Shown in pieces: positions 58,290 to 64,000 of a stretch of DNA of 64,000 nt; positions within the stretch are counted from its first letter, which is position 1; each line of letters starts with the position of its first letter. Both the position numbers and the translations under genes were made by a program. The notes under the pieces were generated by a model, which did no database searches, was not told the DNA's origin, and was given only the letters and a program-made list of their open reading frames with translations. This stretch comes from Combretum micranthum (Eukaryota; Streptophyta; Magnoliopsida; Myrtales; Combretaceae), in contig JAMXBD010001458.1 in assembly GCA_024138025.1 (NCBI GenBank), forward strand, positions 124,001-188,000, in the 5' to 3' direction.

Positions 58290-58960
58290 TGCATCATGCT
58301 AGGATGTCATCTGGCCCATTGAAGTAGAGGACGTTGTTGATGCGAGTAAAATTCTTCAAAGTTAACATAGAAGCTGCATTGGGTTGCTTGAGCTGCATCT
58401 TGATGGGCATACGCCAATCGTCTTGCACTTTCTCTTCTTCATCCACTAAGTGTAAAGTTATACAAGGGATAGATTTCTTGATAACCTGTATATTCAGGCT
58501 ATCTTCCTTAGTCTGCATGGGAACCTCAGAAGCCAGTGTCATCAGTGCATCTGCATAATGATTACTCGATCGCTTGGTGTGCTCATATCTTACTAAATTG
58601 AACTTCCCACCGAGACTTTGCATTGTAGCCCTGCAAGGTGTAAGTGTTAGCTCTTTGAGGGTAAACTCACCGTTTTCTTACTTTATTATGAGATTTAGGT
58701 TACTGTAGATGCATAGATATGATGCTCCGGCATTCTGAGCAGAAATGAGTCTAAGGAGGAATGTTTCATACTCAGCCTCATTGTTGGTGCAATGAAATTT
58801 TAACTTGAATGCCAGAGGTATCTCTTGACCTATTGGTGATGTTAAAACTACTCTAGCTTCCTATCAAGTATTGTTAGAGAAGCCATCAAATTGTACTTGC
58901 CATTCTCCATCTAGTTCTACCATCATCAAGTCTTCATGAAATTTTGTCGGGATTTAACTT
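58290..58960 (-). pseudogene. Second RNase H-like domain of the Tat element
   Basis: On the minus strand: ELDGEWQVQFDGFSNN, then TNNEAEYETFLLRLISAQNA, CIYSNLNLI, and (in 58623-58294) MQSLGGKFNLVRYEHTKRSS followed by NHYADALMTLASEV. The first Asp and the Glu of the active site are present; the Asp usually found in the third block reads Asn (SNLNL). This extra RNase H behind the normal one is characteristic of the Tat lineage. Confidence 0.75.
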
Positions 58961-58984
58961 GTGGCATGAGTTCCATCTGTAGTA

Positions 58985-59300
58985 GGAAATTATGCCAAGA
59001 GATCAGCTGAGGCTTGAGACTTAATAGCCTTGGCTGGTATGATAGTCATGTCAAATTCTGACAGCAAAAGTAGCCATTTAGCAATCCTTCCTAATAAGGC
59101 TGGTTGTGAGTCTTGTGACAACAAATATTTGATGGGATCGAAGTTAGTGACAAGGTTAACTTTGTGTGCCAAAAAGTAGTAGTGGAGCTTTTGTGTTGTG
59201 AATATTAGCACAAGATAGTGTTTCTCGCATGTTGGAAAATTGATCTCACTTCCTTGAAGGGAGCGACTTAGGTAGTACATTAGACGCTAGATACCATTAA
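58985..59300 (-). pseudogene. RNase H of the Tat element
   Basis: The minus-strand frame 59280-58990 reads MYYLSRSLQGSEINFPTCEK, then HYYFLAHKVNLVTNFDPIKY and GRIAKWLLLLSEFDM, closely following the retrotransposon RNase H of Ty3/gypsy elements (YYLSR, KWxxxLSEFD). The end reads KSQASADLLA, like the family's KGQALADFLA. Confidence 0.85.
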
Positions 59301-59559
59301 GTTCTTGAGCCAATAGGGTACCGATGGATCTATCTGTGGTAGATAAATGATCATTGGTAGGCCTTTTACCAGCATGGTCATTGTCTGGGAGGAAGTAAGT
59401 ATTCCCCTAATATTTTGCATTACCTCCTCTTGAGGCTGCCTCCTACTGAAATGAAGTTCCCTTCTTCATGAGGTATTGCAGGGGATATGAAATTTCTGTC
59501 AGCACAGGTATGAATCGCCTAATATAAGAAACTTTCCCCAAGAATGTCTTCTATTCCTT

Positions 59560-60345
59560 TGGATTGGTTGGTGAAGGTATGGACCATATGGCTATACCTT
59601 AGTTGGATTGACATCAATCCCTTGTCTATGAACAACAAATCTAAGGAATTTTTCAGATAAGACTTTGAACATGCACTTCAATGGGTTTATGCGTCTTATA
59701 CAATCTGCATCTTTCAAATACATTATGGAGGTGAATCAAATGATTAGGTGCCCTCTTGGACTTGATGACTATGTCATCAACATAATCTTTCGTGAAATCG
59801 TGCATCGTGTCATGAAAGAGCATGGTTATTACCCTTTGATAAGTGGCACCCACATTCTTGAGCCCAAAAGGCATGATGATGTAATCAAATTTTCCTACTA
59901 GTGTTCTGAAAATAGTGCGTTCAACATCTCTAGCAGCCATCTTGATTTGATTGTACGTACTAGCTCATGGCCTACTATGGCATCTACGAGTGTATTTATG
60001 TTGGGAAGTGGGAAATCATCCTTTGGGCATGCTTTGTTGAGATCACGGAAGTCGATGCAAACATGTATTTGTCCATTCTTCTTCTTTATTAGCACAATAT
60101 TGGCCAACCATGTAGGGTACTCGATTGGCTCAATGAAGTCAGCTCGAAGCAGCTTTTCAATCTCTTCCTTTATTTAAAGTTCAATCATTGGACAAAAGAT
60201 ATGTGGCGTTTGCTTGATAGGCTTAGCTTCGGGTACGATGTTCAATCTATGCACCATTAGTGTGGGGTCTAGTCCAGGCATTTCGTCATATGTCCATGCG
60301 AACACATCTCTATAATTCTTCAATAATTCTATAAAATTGACATTA
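59560..60345 (-). pseudogene. Tat reverse transcriptase (degenerate)
   Basis: On the minus strand: RDVFAWTYDEMPGLDP at about 60310, EYPTWLANIVLIKKKNGQIH and VCIDFRDLNKACPKDDFPLP in 60125-60000, then after a frame change near 59900 PFGLKNVGATYQR and the catalytic KDYVDDIVIKSK in 59940-59653. The palm-domain Asp pair (YVDD) is kept. Frame breaks and lost segments around 59900-59940 make it inactive. Confidence 0.87.
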
Positions 60346-60464
60346 ATCTTCGGTAAAAGGCTTTTGCTAATGAAGATAGGTCATGGGGCTTCTCCTGATC
60401 TTGCTAGGTCCAACTCTTCAACCTCCTCTGCTTGAGGTTTCATCTGGTCTTGTAACTGTTGAGA

Positions 60465-60489
60465 GGGGGGGGGGGGGGGGGGGGGGGGG
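60465..60489. repeat. Homopolymer G25
   Basis: An unbroken run of 25 G. On the coding (minus) strand it is a C run between the protease and reverse transcriptase segments, preceded by PYGIQETQPY and reading as poly-proline. It may be an expanded spacer or a mis-sized assembly tract. Confidence 0.9.
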
Positions 60490-60829
60490 TAAGGTTGGGT
60501 TTCTTGTATCCCATAGGGTCTGAAGGTAACATGAAAGCCTCTTTAAACCCCATAGATCGTCATAAGTAATATACCTTTTCCCATTGGGTCTAATAAAACT
60601 TTCGACCTCAGTAACTTACTTTTGCTTCTTCCTACCTCTACGGGAGCCACGTCTCCTCTTTTGGTTTGTTTCTCCTGAATCTCCTCCTAGGTAGGTAGTG
60701 GTATGCTAGAGGGTTTCACAATAGTCGTCTCTCCTTCCTTAGCATACTCATCAAAGAAGCTAGCTTCAATGAGATATGACTCGTTGTACTTAGAAGGATT
60801 CTTCGCGGTGGGAATGAATACACCTTTCC

Positions 60830-61150
60830 CTTTCTAATGACCCTTCATACACTGTTGTAGTGTTGAGGGTATAAGGTTGTGGTCATGCAGGCACTTCTTT
60901 CCAATAAGCAAGTGATAGGATACAAGTGCATCAATTTCATGGAATCGTGTTGAGCTTTGGATTGGTCCAACCTTGAAATCAACAGTAACATATCCCATTG
61001 TGTTTGTGGTTGAGTCAGTGAAACTGTTAATAGCAATGGGTTGCTTCACGAGCTACCTCATGTCTATATTCACAGCCATGAATGTAGACATTGGCATGAT
61101 GTTTATAGAGGCACCATTGTCTATGAACATCCTCTTGACATGATGTCCCT
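60830..61150 (-). pseudogene. Tat protease (degenerate)
   Basis: On the minus strand: MFIDNGASINIMPMSTFM near 61130-61075, then AINSFTDSTTNTMGYVTVDF, KVGPIQSSTRFHEIDALVSY and HLLIGKKCLHDHNLIPSTLQ (61050-60834). The catalytic motif appears as D-N-G-A where retropepsins have D-[ST]-G-A. The later blocks are those of the Tat-type aspartic protease. Confidence 0.8.
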
Positions 61151-61479
61151 AGGGTGTGCTTTCAACATATAATGGGCGGCTGTGGTTAGGATTTGTCGTG
61201 CACATGTTTGCTTCCGTAAATAGAATTGCATTCTCATATGCATGTGCCATTCTTCGTATAGGTTGTGCTGCACTACACTTCCCGTATTATCTTTTAGAAA
61301 TCTAGGTGAGTGCGGTTGCTTCCGCAAGCTATGCCTCTTCATCAAATCCTAACAAGTCAAAGAACTTCCTGAGGTTGGCAGTTTTCATTAAGGCAACAGC
61401 CACTGTAGAAGCTGTGCCTTGATCATCATTTACTAGCATTTCCTTTTCTTCTCATGCCTCGGTCTGCGGCACTTCTTCC

Positions 61480-62900
61480 TCTTCAGTCCTCAAATCATGG
61501 TTAACAACACTTGCCACACCTTGTTGAGTATTTTGTGTAAGGAGTGGGTTGTTGCGTATATCATTACCTTCAATGACGAGTTCTCTATTGTTGACTCGCT
61601 CATTGAATATCTTCTTCGAGTGTCCAACATTCCTTTGTGGGATGATCCATAGTCCTGTGAATCTATAGAACTTAGGATCACTCTTTTCAGTCCCAAGCGC
61701 TCAACCCTTAAGAGCTTGATGTTTCCATCTCTCAACCATTAGTTAAATACAGCATGAACCATTCCCATGGGATAAAGGAACGAAGTGCTGTTGGACTGCT
61801 TCTTGACTTATTGTTCCTTAGCTTCTTGGTATCCTTGGAACCTTCTCCTTGGACTAAGCTAACATTTGTAGCTCTCTTTCCAAACTTCCACCTTCTCTAT
61901 GTTATCTGGATACAAAGTGGTTGGTCCTTCACGTATTCTCAATAAGGCAGCAAAGAAACATAGATTGAGATTCTTGAGGTGGATGGCATATTCAGTGAAC
62001 ATCCTTTGGATGCAAATCTTCACTAGTTCTTTCTCATCACAGGCGTCTTAAATATCCAATGAGTGTTCCCTGAAATGCTCGATGTAGTCCATAAGATCTT
62101 CCTTCGGCTTTTGTCGTGTTCTTGCCATACCAGTGATGGTGATCCGCTCTTAAGTAAAAAATAACTTCTCTAAGAATAGCTTGCACATGGTTCGTCATGA
62201 ATCAACTAACTGTAGGAGCAGATTGACATATCGGGTGTATGCCTTCTCGGTAAGAGACTTAGAGAATTCTTTTAGCTTCAAGTCATCGTCAAACCTGTAG
62301 AATTCTAATGTTTCAATGAATTTAAGCAGGTGTTCCTTAGCACTACCCTTCTTGCCATCAAACAACATGAATTTAAGACTAATATAGTCCTTTGGGTAAG
62401 GTTTTGCAACAATTTTGTGGTGGTACGGAAGCTTCAAGTCCAACAATCTCACAGAAGAATTAGCATGAATCTCCTTCAAATAAATGACCAAATCTTCCTT
62501 TGGTATAAAGGATTCCCTTGGCACAGATATTGATGATATAGCTGGGGTAGTTGGCATAACCGGTGCAATAGGTGGAGTCAATGAAGTTGGTGCAACTGAT
62601 GTCACCGGTGCAATTGGAGGAGTCGGTGCTTGAGGAAGATTAGAATAAGGTGAGGGAGTAATCTCACTCAGGCTGACACGAGAGTGCACATGTGAGGATG
62701 ACGACCCGCTAAGTTAAGTTCTTGTATTATTTGCTTTAGAGGCTGGTTGCTCCTTAACTACAACATGTGGTGATGGGGTTTGCACATTTGCCCCTTGAGG
62801 CGTATTTGCTAGAATGGCAAGAGCAATGGTAGGCTAGGATAAGGAAGGGGTGCTTTGCTACGCAACTGGAGTGGGGCCTTGATCACACTTTTTCTATATG
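61480..62900 (-). pseudogene. Tat gag (degenerate)
   Basis: The longest frame is 62689-62195. It has a Pro/Thr/Ala-rich N-terminal stretch (PQAPTPPIAPVTSVAPTSLT), then the gag core LPYHHKIVAKPYPKDYISLK, KEHLLKFIETLEFYRFDDDL and KLKEFSKSLTEKAYTRYVNL. This is the retrotransposon gag arrangement (PKDY..LKFxxFDG..EHLxxFxE). Upstream reading continues to about 62890 with single stops; downstream to about 61480 the frame is broken repeatedly. Confidence 0.85.
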
Positions 62901-64000
62901 TGCTTTTTAAAACTCTTTTTAGTTATATTCAATTTCCTTCAAAGGTACAATTTTAACTGATAGTGTATTGGGTGTGTGTGCATTAATAATATATCGGTAA
63001 ATACTGAGTCGAGTCCGTAGGGAGTGAGAACTAACTATCAACTATCTCAGTCCAAATTTATAGCTAGGCAAATCAAACTTTGTTCCTCTTTTTGGATTTT
63101 CTTTTACATAACTAAACTACAAAGAAATAAAGATTTCCAACACTTGTAAATGATTAGATTAAGAGCCAACAAATCTAAACAATCAATCAATGTATGCTAT
63201 CAATTAGAAATACAATTGCAGATTCATATTATCAATGGGTTCAGTTTTGCAAACAATTCAAGCACCACATGACAACTTCTTTTCCCAAAGTAAGCTATTA
63301 TCCTAAATTAACCAATCAATGTTCCATATTCCTAGAAAAGTGATTAATTGACTAATCTTTCTAAATTACCAAACCCTAATTGAATTTCAGTCTAGATCCC
63401 TATGTGATCTGTAATCCAAATTAGACATTCACAAAAACGATTAGAAAAGAATTTTCCAATTTTAATCCTAATCTATCATGAATTCCAAATCTAAGCCAAA
63501 ATTACATGAACTATACCAAAAATGGATATCAAAAGAAATCAAGTTCAAATACCATCCAATAAATGGATATAGAAAAAGAACAAAATCACTTGTCAAAGAA
63601 ATCTTGTTATTAAAATCCAAACATAAATGACGTTTTTACTTGAATCCCGATGTGGAATCCGATATCAAAACAAAAAGTTAACTACTTTAGTATTCTAAAC
63701 CCTAATATATTAAGAAGTTATGGAAAAAGAGTATTCTTGTCGTGCCTAGGGTTTCTGTTCTTTTTCAAATGATACAACAAGAAAAATATATATGAAGGGA
63801 TATAAGGGAGTTAAGTCGGCATTAAAGGTCGGCAGCCTTGAATTAATTTAGCCAGCCTTTAATGTGAAAATTAATTTCCGAGAGCAGCAATGAATACATG
63901 CCGTCTTCACCACTAATGACCTTGATTTCTCCCAGTGTCGGTGTACGATGAAAATATGCAAAGCTGGCTGAATTTCTCTCTATGCTGGTAGTGCTTGAAC
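62901..64000 (-). other. Presumed 5' leader of the Tat element, cut by the window end
   Basis: On the minus strand the motif CTCACTCCCTACGGACTCGA (about 63029-63010) resembles the CTCCCTGTGGGATCGACC-type sequence found between the 5' LTR and gag of many plant Ty3/gypsy elements. The rest (63050-63980) is AT-rich without coding frames. No primer-binding site or LTR end was recognised before the window ends. Confidence 0.45.

Larger units (their letters stand above)
53308..64000 (-). mobile_element. Ty3/gypsy retrotransposon, Tat lineage, with antisense PMD gene (degenerate, LTRs not identified)
   Basis: Read on the minus strand the order is a leader (to about 62900), gag, protease, reverse transcriptase, RNase H, a second RNase H-like domain, integrase with a GPF module (to about 56870), then a 3' region holding a plus-strand plant-mobile-domain pseudogene. 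The second RNase H and the extra antisense gene behind integrase are features described for the Tat/Ogre group of plant Ty3/gypsy elements. LTRs were not found: the upstream one may lie beyond 64000 and the downstream one may be decayed or below 53.3 kb. The given limits are therefore those of recognisable material. Confidence 0.75.

Noticed and set aside
52604..64000. LTR pair for the Tat element
   Set aside because: No resemblance was found by eye between 52.6-53.3 kb and 62.9-64.0 kb, so LTRs were not assigned.

Overview
The window is nuclear DNA of a flowering plant, most likely a eudicot. It is AT-rich, its genes have short exons separated by AT-rich GT-AG introns, and it is crowded with plant-type transposable elements: a Ty3/gypsy chromovirus, a Tat-lineage Ty3/gypsy element with an antisense plant-mobile-domain gene, a BED-finger hAT element, Helitron pieces and several MITE families. 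Almost every long open frame outside the two host genes is a transposon relic.

Layout. Positions 1-6060 hold two diverged tandem copies of a ~3 kb AT-rich segment. Copy 1 carries a non-autonomous hAT element with 8-bp target duplications, and copy 2 still has the matching empty site. 6060-8600 is intergenic with one clustered repeat. 8603-16096 (minus) is an eleven-exon DUF676 lipase/serine-esterase gene. Ten exons are intact, but the exon-4 splice donor has lost its GT and the last exon has a one-base frameshift. 17007-22695 is a complete but heavily mutated chromovirus in minus orientation (LTRs, PBS, gag, PR, RT, RNase H, IN, chromodomain, PPT). 22.7-26.7 kb is AT-rich with a CGGTTCC-rich repeat and one unrecognised coding relic. 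26780-30300 (minus) is a small gene for a stand-alone DUSP12/YVH1-type zinc domain. A 59-codon ORF lies on the opposite strand in its long intron.

33.5-43.1 kb is Helitron country: two minisatellite-like arrays, two Helitron 3' ends, a broken Helitron replication-protein fragment and two sets of phase-compatible exons that look like captured gene pieces. 43.6-45.2 kb is a direct repeat resembling duplicated retrotransposon LTR ends. 47597-52565 is an end-to-end hAT element with 8-bp target duplications and a frameshifted BED/DUF659/hATC transposase; it has split a minus-strand open frame. From 53.3 kb to the window end lies a decayed Tat-lineage retrotransposon read on the minus strand (gag, PR, RT, RNase H, second RNase H, IN with GPF module). 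Its 3' region holds a plus-strand, intron-containing plant-mobile-domain pseudogene.

All calls come from reading the sequence by eye. No alignment or database search was run, so family names rest on recognised motifs and exon boundaries on splice consensus plus phase. The most notable items are the empty/filled hAT site, the two lesions in the lipase gene, the exon cassettes in Helitron surroundings, the antisense PMD gene and the 59-aa ORF.
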